DNA of 42,351 nucleotides from an uncultured Bacteroidales bacterium (GTDB taxonomy: Bacteria > Bacteroidota > Bacteroidia > Bacteroidales > Bacteroidaceae): contig CACYOC010000026.1 in the NCBI GenBank assembly GCA_902775975.1, positions 1 through 42,351 of the forward strand, read 5' to 3'. Below are positions 33,724 to 40,604 of this stretch, in pieces. The stretch's first letter is position 1, and every line of letters starts with the position of its first letter. The notes below the pieces were generated by a model, which was not told where the DNA came from, ran no database searches, and was given only the letters and a program-made list of their open reading frames with translations. Position numbers and translations under genes: made by a program.

Positions 33724-34298
33724 GCTTCTATCTTGTCCTTGTTCTCAACCAAGAAGTCGATGTCATCAAGACCGTTCATCAGACAATGTTTCTTATAACC
33801 GTTGATGTCGAACGTCTCGCTGCGGCCTGTCGTCTTGTTGGTAACACGCTGGTTGGGTAAATCCACCTCTACGAGTGCCTTCGGATTGTCCTGAATCGTT
33901 GCAAACAGCTCTGCCAGGAAGTCCTCACTCACCTGAACGGGCAGCACGAAGTTGTTCAGCTCGTTGTTCTTGTGAATGTCGGCAAAGAAGGAACTGATGA
34001 CCACGCGGAAGCCGTAGCCCGCAATAGCCCAGGCAGCATGCTCACGACTGGAGCCATTGCCGAAGTTCTTGCCGGCCACGAGGATGCATCCCTCGTAGGT
34101 TGGGTCGTTCAGCACGAAGTCTTTGTTGGGGGTTCCGTCGCTGTTGTAACGCCAGTCGCGGAAAAGATTGTCGCCAAAGAAGCTCTCCTCACGGGTGGTA
34201 GCCTTGAGGAAGCGAGCGGGGATAATCTGGTCTGTATCTACGTTCTCTAAAGGAAGGGGAACGCAGGAGGATGTGATAATGTCAAATTTCTGTTTCAT
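33702..34298 (-). CDS. leuD: 3-isopropylmalate dehydratase small subunit
   Basis: 198 aa from MKQKFDIITSSCVPLPLENV; the ATG 15 nt upstream is weaker. The aconitase small-subunit swivel domain is complete: VDTDQIIPARFLK (about residue 20), LVAGKNFGNGSSREHAAWAI (about 72), then SFFADIHKNNELNN. With LeuC it isomerises 2-isopropylmalate to 3-isopropylmalate through a shared iron-sulfur cluster. Its 3' end overlaps the second LeuA-type gene by 22 nt. An inverted A/T-rich repeat separates it from leuC. Confidence 0.95.
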   Translation of the reverse strand: MKQKFDIITSSCVPLPLENVDTDQIIPARFLKATTREESFFGDNLFRDWRYNSDGTPNKDFVLNDPTYEGCILVAGKNFGNGSSREHAAWAIAGYGFRVVISSFFADIHKNNELNNFVLPVQVSEDFLAELFATIQDNPKALVEVDLPNQRVTNKTTGRSETFDINGYKKHCLMNGLDDIDFLVENKDKIEAWEQRNK

Positions 34299-34310
34299 CA
34301 CTCTAATGTA

Positions 34311-34442
34311 CAATTTTTCAATTTACCATTTACAATTTATTTTGTTATTTGACAATTTTACAATTCATACAAAGCGAACTCCAAATTGAACAATCAATAA
34401 ATTGACCCATCAATTGTAAATTGTAAATTGTCAAATTGTAAA
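34311..34442. repeat. Inverted A/T-rich 7-nt-period repeats between leuC and leuD
   Basis: A right arm with AATTGTA units every 7 nt (34411-34442) starts directly after the leuC stop. A left arm near 34328-34365 contains complementary ATTTACAATT-type units. The arms could pair in the mRNA around a ~45-nt loop. Confidence 0.65.
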
Positions 34443-35897
34443 TCACAATAATTCCCTGGGGTCGGTGATTACTCCAGTAACAGCGGCAGCGGCAGCAACG
34501 AGCGGCGAGCAGAGGATGGTACGCGAACCAGGACCTTGACGCCCCTCGAAGTTGCGGTTCGACGTGCTGACGGCATATTTGCCTGCAGGCACCTTGTCGT
34601 CGTTCATGGCCAGACAAGCCGAGCAGCCCGGCTGACGGATTTCGAAGCCTGCAGCCTCGAGCACCTTGTCCAAACCTTCTTCACGAATCTGGCGGTCAAC
34701 AGCCCACGAGCCAGGCACCAGCCAAGCCACGACGTTGTCTGCCTTGTGGCGACCCTTGGCAATGCTGGCAAAGGCGCGGAAGTCCTCAATGCGACCGTTT
34801 GTGCAAGCGCCGAGGAAGACATAGTCAATCTTCTTGCCTAACAGCTTCTCGCCAGCCTTAAAGCCCATGTAGTTGAGGGCTTTCTGGAAACCCTGCTCAG
34901 GCGACTTCGCCTCGGCAGCGGTCTGGGGAATGGCCTCACTGATGCCAATGCCCATGCCGGGATTAGTACCGTAGGTCAGACGGGGCTCGATGTCCTTGGC
35001 GTCGAAGACCAGTTCCTTGTCGAAGACGGCATCATCGTCGCTCTTCAAAGTCTTCCAATATTCAACGGCCTTGTCCCAGTCAGCACCCTTGGGAGCATAC
35101 TCTCTACCTTTTATATAATTAAAGGTGGTCTCGTCAGGAGCGATGAAACCGCCACGGGCACCCATCTCTATCGAGAGGTTGCAGAGTGTCAGACGACCTT
35201 CCATCGTGAGGTTCTTCACCACGTCGCCACTATACTCTACAAAGTAACCCGTAGCGCCGCTGGTCGTCAGCTGAGACATCAGGTAAAGGGCTACGTCCTT
35301 GGCGGTAACTCCTTTCTGCAGGGTGCCGTTGACCGTGATACGCATCGACTTGGGCTTCTGCTGCAGGATGCACTGTGAAGCCATCACCATCTCTACCTCT
35401 GAGGTACCGATGCCGAAAGCCACAGCACCCATAGCGCCGTGTGTCGAGGTATGTGAATCGCCGCAGACGATGGTCATGCCCGGCAGCGACAGTCCCTTCT
35501 CAGGACCTACCACGTGGATAATACCGTTCGAGGGGTCCATCATGCCATAGTGTGTCAGTCCGAACTCCTTGGCATTCTGTGCCAACGTCGAAACCTGCTT
35601 GGCACTGACGGGGTCCTCGATAGGCTTGTCCTGGTCGTGCGTTGGCGTATTGTGGTCGGGCATGCAGAAAATGTGGTCGGGACGGAAGCACTTCAGTCCG
35701 CGAGCCCTCATGCCGTCAAAAGCCTGTGGTGACGTCACCTCGTGACAGTAGAGGCGATCGATATACAGTTGTGCGGGACCGTCGGCAACATTCTGCACGA
35801 CATGCTTGTCCCATATCTTGTCGAAGAGAGTTGACCCTCCCCCCTGCCCCTCCCTGTGATGGAGGGGAGTAGTTTCTTTTTTGTGTTCTTTGTCCAT
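34443..35897 (-). CDS. leuC: 3-isopropylmalate dehydratase large subunit
   Basis: 484 aa from MDKEHKKET. Aconitase-superfamily large subunit: [19 protein letters not shown] (about residue 46), [20 protein letters not shown] (about 143), and the iron-sulfur cysteines in [15 protein letters not shown] (about 353) and [12 protein letters not shown] (about 416). Normal LeuC begins near TLFDKIWD; here about 20 extra N-terminal residues including [13 protein letters not shown] come from a GC-rich hairpin repeat. The repeat thus lies between the start codon and the conserved domain, in frame. Part of the leuA-(DUF559)-leuC-leuD operon. Confidence 0.95.
   Translation of the reverse strand: MDKEHKKETTPLHHREGQGGGSTLFDKIWDKHVVQNVADGPAQLYIDRLYCHEVTSPQAFDGMRARGLKCFRPDHIFCMPDHNTPTHDQDKPIEDPVSAKQVSTLAQNAKEFGLTHYGMMDPSNGIIHVVGPEKGLSLPGMTIVCGDSHTSTHGAMGAVAFGIGTSEVEMVMASQCILQQKPKSMRITVNGTLQKGVTAKDVALYLMSQLTTSGATGYFVEYSGDVVKNLTMEGRLTLCNLSIEMGARGGFIAPDETTFNYIKGREYAPKGADWDKAVEYWKTLKSDDDAVFDKELVFDAKDIEPRLTYGTNPGMGIGISEAIPQTAAEAKSPEQGFQKALNYMGFKAGEKLLGKKIDYVFLGACTNGRIEDFRAFASIAKGRHKADNVVAWLVPGSWAVDRQIREEGLDKVLEAAGFEIRQPGCSACLAMNDDKVPAGKYAVSTSNRNFEGRQGPGSRTILCSPLVAAAAAVTGVITDPRELL
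35836..35872 (-). repeat. GC-rich hairpin repeat at the 5' end of leuC
   Basis: Minus strand reads CTCCATCACAGGGAGGGG plus a G-rich tail, a diverged copy of the 36287-36320 family. It encodes [13 protein letters not shown] in leuC. Confidence 0.8.
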
Positions 35898-35902
35898 TAT
35901 CA

Positions 35903-36271
35903 TTATTTATTAAAATAGTTTTCTATTTCCTGGATAACCCAGTCTGTATTAAACATCACCTCCTCGTTAGTAAATCGCATGACGTGATAGCCCAACTGTT
36001 CAAGATACGCCTCACGCTGCAAGTCATCTTCCATTTGCCGAGGTTCTGCATGATAGCCGCCATCCACTTCAATGATCAACCCGTCTTCTCGTGAAACGAA
36101 ATCAACGATATAGTCACCAATAATGTGCTGGCGAAGGAATCTCACGCCAATTGAGTTACTCCTCAAGCAGTCCCAAAGCAATGTTTCTGCCTCTGTGGCT
36201 TGACGACGGTTCTCTCTGGCAAAGGCCTTCAGCAAGCCGTATCTGTCAGGAGAAGCCGTTTTGTAACCCAT
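35903..36271 (-). CDS. DUF559 domain protein (Vsr/PD-(D/E)xK-like nuclease fold)
   Basis: 122 aa. The conserved core [20 protein letters not shown] (about residue 22), [20 protein letters not shown] (about 42) and [11 protein letters not shown] (about 64) is the DUF559 signature, related to very-short-patch-repair endonucleases; D-x-E-x-D type acidic residues are in place. Its role is unknown and members often appear as solitary genes next to metabolic operons. It sits between leuA and leuC, only 5 nt before leuC and about 50 nt after leuA, so it interrupts the operon without breaking transcription. A hairpin repeat lies directly upstream. Confidence 0.85.
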   Translation of the reverse strand: MGYKTASPDRYGLLKAFARENRRQATEAETLLWDCLRSNSIGVRFLRQHIIGDYIVDFVSREDGLIIEVDGGYHAEPRQMEDDLQREAYLEQLGYHVMRFTNEEVMFNTDWVIQEIENYFNK

Positions 36272-36286
36272 ATCTGAATCTATCTA

Positions 36287-36320
36287 CTCCCCTCCCTCAC
36301 AGGGAGGGGCCGGGGGTGGG
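36287..36320. repeat. GC-rich hairpin repeat between leuA and the DUF559 gene
   Basis: Clean intergenic copy: CCCCTCCCTCACAGGGAGGGG followed by a G-rich tail, ending 1 nt before the leuA stop. Confidence 0.9.
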
Positions 36321-36321
36321 T

Positions 36322-37818
36322 CTATCTCTTAAACTTGTTAATACAGTCAATATAAGCCTCGACGGAAGCCGTCACGATGTCGGTATTGGCACCGAAGCCG
36401 TAATAGACAGAGCCGTTGTATTCCACCTGCATGTGAACCTTACCCACATCGTCGGAACCCTTCGAGATAGCCTGGATGGTAAACTCCTTCAGCGTCATCT
36501 GCTTCATGATGATCTTCTTCAGCGCCTTGATAGCGGCATCGACAGGACCGTTACCCGAAGCAGCAGCCTCGAACTTCTGTCCGCTGATGTCCAGACCAAT
36601 GCTTGCAACGCTCTTGACACCCTTGCCGGTAGTCACCTGCAGGAAGTCGAGCTTCACGGCATGAGCCTCAGCAGTATCGGCACCAGCCAGCATCAAGACG
36701 TCGGCATCGTTGACCTCCTTCTTCTGGTCGGCCAACTGCAGGAACTTCTCGTAAATCTTGTCCAGCTTCTGCTCATCGACATCCACGCCGTTCACGCTCA
36801 GACGGTGCTTCAGGGCTGCACGTCCGGAACGGGCGGTCAGTACGATGCTGTTATCGTCGATACCCACATCCTTGGGATCCATAATCTCGTAGGTCTGCGC
36901 ATTCTTCAGCACGCCGTCCTGGTGGATACCGCTGGAGTGTGCGAAAGCGTTACGACCCACGATAGCCTTATTGGGCTGTACGGGCATGTTCATCAGCGAA
37001 CTGACCATACGGCTGGTGGGATAAATCTTCGTGGTGTTGATGTTGGTGTCAATGCCCAAGCCCTTGTGGCACTTCAGAATCATGGCAATCTCCTCGAGCG
37101 AGGTATTACCGGCACGCTCACCGATACCGTTGATGGTCACCTCCACCTGACGGGCACCGCCCATCACACCGTTGAAGGTGTTGGCAGTAGCCATGCCGAG
37201 GTCGTTGTGACAGTGGGTGGAGATGATGGCCTTGTCGATATTGCTGACGTGCTCCTTGAGGTACTTGATTTTCTCGAAATACTCCTGCGGCAGGCAATAG
37301 CCCGTCGTGTCGGGAATGTTCACCACGGTAGCACCGGCGGCAATGACGGCCTCAACGACACGTGCCAGATATTCGTTCTCCGTACGACCGGCATCCTCGC
37401 AGTAGAACTCCACGTCCTCGACATACTTCTTGGCGTACTTCACGGCACGGACACCGCGCTCGATGATCTCCTCACGGTTGGAGTTGAACTTATACTTGAT
37501 ATGTGAGTCGCTGGTACCAATACCAGTATGGATGCGCTTGCGCTTGGCATACTGCAGGGCGTCGGCAGCCACGTCAATATCTTTCTCGACGGCACGCGTC
37601 AACGCGCAAATGGTAGGCCACGTCACGGCCTTGGAAATCTCAATCACAGAGTTGAAGTCACCAGGAGAACTGATAGGGAATCCTGCTTCAATAACATCGA
37701 CGCCTAACTGCTCCAATGCCTTGGCCACCTGAATTTTCTCAACGGTGTTCAACTGACATCCGGGCACCTGCTCGCCATCGCGGAGCGTCGTGTCGAAAAT
37801 ATACAATCTGTCACTCAT
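36322..37818 (-). CDS. leuA: 2-isopropylmalate synthase
   Basis: First step of leucine synthesis: 2-oxoisovalerate plus acetyl-CoA. 498 aa. DRE-TIM motif [18 protein letters not shown] (residue 7), [12 protein letters not shown], the metal site [14 protein letters not shown] (about 206), [15 protein letters not shown] (about 228), [10 protein letters not shown], then the C-terminal regulatory domain (about 385-498, with [12 protein letters not shown]) that binds leucine. It starts 41 nt after trpS; no promoter of its own or T-box-like leader is visible in that gap, so read-through from trpS is possible. Confidence 0.96.
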   Translation of the reverse strand: MSDRLYIFDTTLRDGEQVPGCQLNTVEKIQVAKALEQLGVDVIEAGFPISSPGDFNSVIEISKAVTWPTICALTRAVEKDIDVAADALQYAKRKRIHTGIGTSDSHIKYKFNSNREEIIERGVRAVKYAKKYVEDVEFYCEDAGRTENEYLARVVEAVIAAGATVVNIPDTTGYCLPQEYFEKIKYLKEHVSNIDKAIISTHCHNDLGMATANTFNGVMGGARQVEVTINGIGERAGNTSLEEIAMILKCHKGLGIDTNINTTKIYPTSRMVSSLMNMPVQPNKAIVGRNAFAHSSGIHQDGVLKNAQTYEIMDPKDVGIDDNSIVLTARSGRAALKHRLSVNGVDVDEQKLDKIYEKFLQLADQKKEVNDADVLMLAGADTAEAHAVKLDFLQVTTGKGVKSVASIGLDISGQKFEAAASGNGPVDAAIKALKKIIMKQMTLKEFTIQAISKGSDDVGKVHMQVEYNGSVYYGFGANTDIVTASVEAYIDCINKFKR

Positions 37819-37858
37819 ACCTTAAAATATTATTAGTTTAGTTTTATACGTATTCATT

Positions 37859-38979
<1,121 letters not shown>

Positions 38980-39013
38980 TTAAAGATTAGGCACACGCGC
39001 GCCAAATTGGGTG

Positions 39014-39044
39014 CAAAGATACTCATTTTATTTAATATACCAAA
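39014..39044 (-). promoter_or_regulatory. trpS promoter
   Basis: On the minus strand TTTG (rc of 39041-39044), 19 nt, TATCTTTG (rc of 39014-39021). The leader to the ATG at 38949 is about 60 nt, with no evident attenuator. Confidence 0.8.
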
Positions 39045-39097
39045 AAATAAGAAATGGAAAATGCTCAATGCCCTCATTTTCTTAACATGCCAAAGAG

Positions 39098-39253
39098 ATG
39101 TTTGCCAGAACCAATCAGATAGCCGCAGGCGACGAAATCTCCCTTCTCAACAACAGCCTTTACAAGCTATACATCTATCATCCGCGCCTCTACTCATGGT
39201 TCAACACCATTGCCGCCCAGATTTTAAAACTCACACAACCCAAGAAGAAATAG
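39098..39253 (+). CDS. Small hypothetical protein, 51 aa
   Basis: Starts MFARTNQIAAGDEISLLNNS and continues LYKLYIYHPRLYSWFNTIAA to a Lys-rich end. The amino-acid pattern (amphipathic helices, aromatic LYKLYIYHPRLYSWF core) looks coded rather than random, and the frame is closed upstream at 39083. No promoter is visible directly before it; the divergent trpS promoter is 60 nt away. I do not recognise the family. It may be a short helical or peripheral membrane protein. Confidence 0.45.
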   Translation: MFARTNQIAAGDEISLLNNSLYKLYIYHPRLYSWFNTIAAQILKLTQPKKK

Positions 39254-39276
39254 CTGATTTAGGATTATCCAAAGAA

Positions 39277-39309
39277 AATCCGCAGCGTTCGTTGTAAACG
39301 CTGCGGATT
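39277..39309 (-). terminator. 33-bp terminator hairpin, copy A
   Basis: AATCCGCAGCGTT and AACGCTGCGGATT form a 13-bp stem with a 7-nt loop. On the minus strand a TTTTC run follows, 41 nt after the nucleotidyltransferase stop. Copies B and C are at 39875 and 40359. Confidence 0.75.
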
Positions 39310-39350
39310 GAAGAATATCCAAATCGCCACTTCGGATTTCCCTATCTCTT

Positions 39351-39647
39351 TTACGTTCTCTCATAAATCAGTTGTCTGTCGCGGTTAACATTCTCTACAG
39401 CAAAGGATTTTACAGTACCCTCCTCCACAAGATCAATCTTATGACCCGTCAAGTCTTCCAAATCACAGATGATACCTGCAAATTTTAGAAGTCCTATAGG
39501 TTTCTCCTTGTCAAATTCAACAAGAATATCAACATCACTCCAAGGCTTCTGTTCACCTCTGGAGTAAGAGCCAAAAATCCAAGCTTTCACGATTGGTTGA
39601 GTCTTGAAATAGTTGGCTATACGTTCTTGCATGATTTGTGTACTCAT
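39351..39647 (-). CDS. MNT-type nucleotidyltransferase (orphan, antitoxin-like)
   Basis: 98 aa from MSTQIMQERIANYF. DNA polymerase beta-type minimal nucleotidyltransferase: GSYSRGE (about residue 26) and the metal-binding DVDILVEFD (about 37-45), with a third acidic position in HKIDLVEEG (about 71). Such proteins usually pair with a HEPN toxin and act by AMPylating it. No HEPN gene is adjacent here: upstream is operator-like DNA and downstream is terminator copy A. It is either a solitary regulator or the remainder of a pair. It has its own promoter. Confidence 0.85.
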   Translation of the reverse strand: MSTQIMQERIANYFKTQPIVKAWIFGSYSRGEQKPWSDVDILVEFDKEKPIGLLKFAGIICDLEDLTGHKIDLVEEGTVKSFAVENVNRDRQLIYERT

Positions 39648-39672
39648 AGGCAATAGTCTTTATATCTGGGTG

Positions 39673-39703
39673 CAAATATAAATAAAAATGTTCAATAGAC
39701 AAA
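39673..39703 (-). promoter_or_regulatory. Promoter of the nucleotidyltransferase gene with an operator half-site
   Basis: On the minus strand TTTG (rc of 39700-39703), 19 nt, TATATTTG (rc of 39673-39680). The spacer contains TGTTCAATAGAC (39689-39700), matching half of the palindromes at 39774-39824. Confidence 0.7.
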
Positions 39704-39773
39704 ACAGATTTTTAATTATTTTGTTCTACATGCTAAACATTTAACATCAATACGTGCGCAAAATACATAAAAT

Positions 39774-39824
39774 TGCTCAATACAATGAACACTTTTATTA
39801 AAAATATGTTCAATACACTGAACA
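39774..39824. promoter_or_regulatory. Two operator-like palindromes
   Basis: TGCTCA-ATACAA-TGAACA (39774-39791) and TGTTCA-ATACAC-TGAACA (39807-39824) are 33 nt apart, about three helical turns. They lie upstream of the nucleotidyltransferase promoter. The rest of the gap between 39648 and 39974 is A/T-rich and holds terminator copy B and nothing else I can name. Confidence 0.6.
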
Positions 39825-39874
39825 TTATCTTTATATCACAAGTTACTGACTGACGTCTGGAGAGCGTGAAAGAA

Positions 39875-39907
39875 AATCCGCAGCGCCTGTTGTAAGCACT
39901 GCGGATT
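39875..39907 (-). terminator. 33-bp terminator hairpin, copy B (no gene in front)
   Basis: AATCCGCAG and CTGCGGATT stem, TTTTC run on the minus strand. An outer 8-bp pair (TGACTGAC at 39847, GTCAGTCA at 39913) encloses it. No intact minus-strand gene ends here. Confidence 0.6.
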
Positions 39908-39962
39908 GAATAGTCAGTCAATATAAGATTTCAGGAAACCTCAAGCAGACCCGTGACTTTTT

Positions 39963-39970
39963 TACCTTTG
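39963..39970 (+). promoter_or_regulatory. -7 box of a leaderless small gene
   Basis: TACCTTTG followed by CACTATGAAA, identical over this stretch to the junction at 5065-5082. The ATG begins 5 nt after the box. Confidence 0.55.
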
Positions 39971-39974
39971 CACT

Positions 39975-40154
39975 ATGAAACAAGAATTAGAATTCATAGC
40001 AGACGAGATATACGGTGAAAGGCTACTTATCAGTACTCGCTATGTAGTTCATAACAGCAAAGCTGTTGTTGTTAGTTCCGCCAATTTTTCTTCACCAGAC
40101 AAAGCTGCCATCAAGCAAATTATTTCTGAGATTATAGAAAAACTGAGGACATAA
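39975..40154 (+). CDS. Small hypothetical protein, 59 aa, leaderless
   Basis: Begins MKQELEFIADEIYGERLLIS, then a strand-rich middle (TRYVVHNSKAVVVSSANF) and a C-terminal helix (DKAAIKQIISEIIEKL). The alternating strand and helix pattern suggests a small folded protein. Its start fits a leaderless mRNA and its stop lies in the 5' arm of a hairpin. I do not recognise the family. The neighbours (operator palindromes, gene remnant) suggest an accessory locus. Coding is likely because promoter, start and hairpin all agree. Confidence 0.55.
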   Translation: MKQELEFIADEIYGERLLISTRYVVHNSKAVVVSSANFSSPDKAAIKQIISEIIEKLRT

Positions 40155-40173
40155 CCTTGTGGGCTATGTCCTC
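40145..40173 (+). terminator. Hairpin overlapping the stop of the 59-aa gene
   Basis: GAGGACATA (40145-40153) and TATGTCCTC (40165-40173) form a 9-bp stem with an 11-nt loop. The stop codon is in the first arm. There is no strong T-run. Confidence 0.55.
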
Positions 40174-40182
40174 ATAGATTGG

Positions 40183-40299
40183 TCAGAAAGGTCCAGCTTG
40201 AATATTGCTCCGAAAGCAAATCGTTCGCGCTAACTCATCGCCCATGCGATACTTGATGTCGTAATTAATGATAAAGTCAAGTTCATTTTCCAGCAACCC
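40183..40299 (-). pseudogene. 3' remnant of an unrecognised gene
   Basis: Minus-strand frame reads GLLENELDFIINYDIKYRMG then DELARTICFRSNIQAGPF and stops at 40183, with normal coding character. Its upstream end runs into a 7-nt repeat carrying stop codons and there is no start. It seems to be the last ~38 codons of a gene whose 5' part was replaced by repeat DNA. The protein family is not recognised. Confidence 0.4.
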
Positions 40300-40334
40300 T
40301 CATACATCAGACATCATACATCAGATGTCACTCA
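40300..40334. repeat. Seven-nt-period repeat (TCATACA/TCAGACA)
   Basis: Five consecutive 7-nt units, TCATACA, TCAGACA, TCATACA, TCAGATG and TCACTCA, between a gene remnant and terminator copy C. Confidence 0.7.
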
Positions 40335-40358
40335 CCCGTCCCCGTGACACTCAAAAAT

Positions 40359-40391
40359 AATCCGCAGCGCCAATTATAAGCACTGCGGATT
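40359..40391 (-). terminator. 33-bp terminator hairpin, copy C
   Basis: Same element as at 39277 and 39875. On the minus strand the stem is followed by TATTTTTG. It lies 17 nt after the stop of the 55-aa gene and so ends the MBG-protein operon. Confidence 0.75.
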
Positions 40392-40407
40392 GAAGAGGCA
40401 GTCAGTC

Positions 40408-40575
40408 TTAATAATCTGATTCTAGTCCATCATCAAAATCAAAGTAACGGGCATCATCTGGAGTTCCTTCACCCGCTTGGGTTGTTTCTGTTGGCACTGA
40501 GGTAACTTGCAGTAAGCTCTTACAATACGCAAACCTTACTACCACACTTATGGGCTTTTGATACTGTTTCTTCAT
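40408..40575 (-). CDS. Small protein, 55 aa, downstream of the MBG-repeat protein
   Basis: Begins MKKQYQKPISVVVRFAYCKS, then LLQVTSVPTETTQAGEGTPD and an acidic Asp/Glu-rich end (YFDFDDGLESDY). The layout MKKxYxxPxxxVV, then a LL-x-(V/A)-S motif, then a low-complexity acidic tail recurs in short Bacteroidales proteins of unknown function, to my recollection. It starts 30 nt after the MBG-protein stop and is followed by terminator copy C, so the two genes form one transcript. No signal peptide is evident. Whether it is a precursor peptide is open. Confidence 0.6.
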   Translation of the reverse strand: MKKQYQKPISVVVRFAYCKSLLQVTSVPTETTQAGEGTPDDARYFDFDDGLESDY

Positions 40576-40604
40576 TATTTGATTCTAAGTTATATTGACA
40601 AAAT

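Noticed and set aside
36151-37506. 451-codon open frame on the plus strand opposite leuA
   Set aside because: It is antisense to an unmistakable leuA, and its start lies in the DUF559 gene and the hairpin repeat. It is a shadow of the coding strand.
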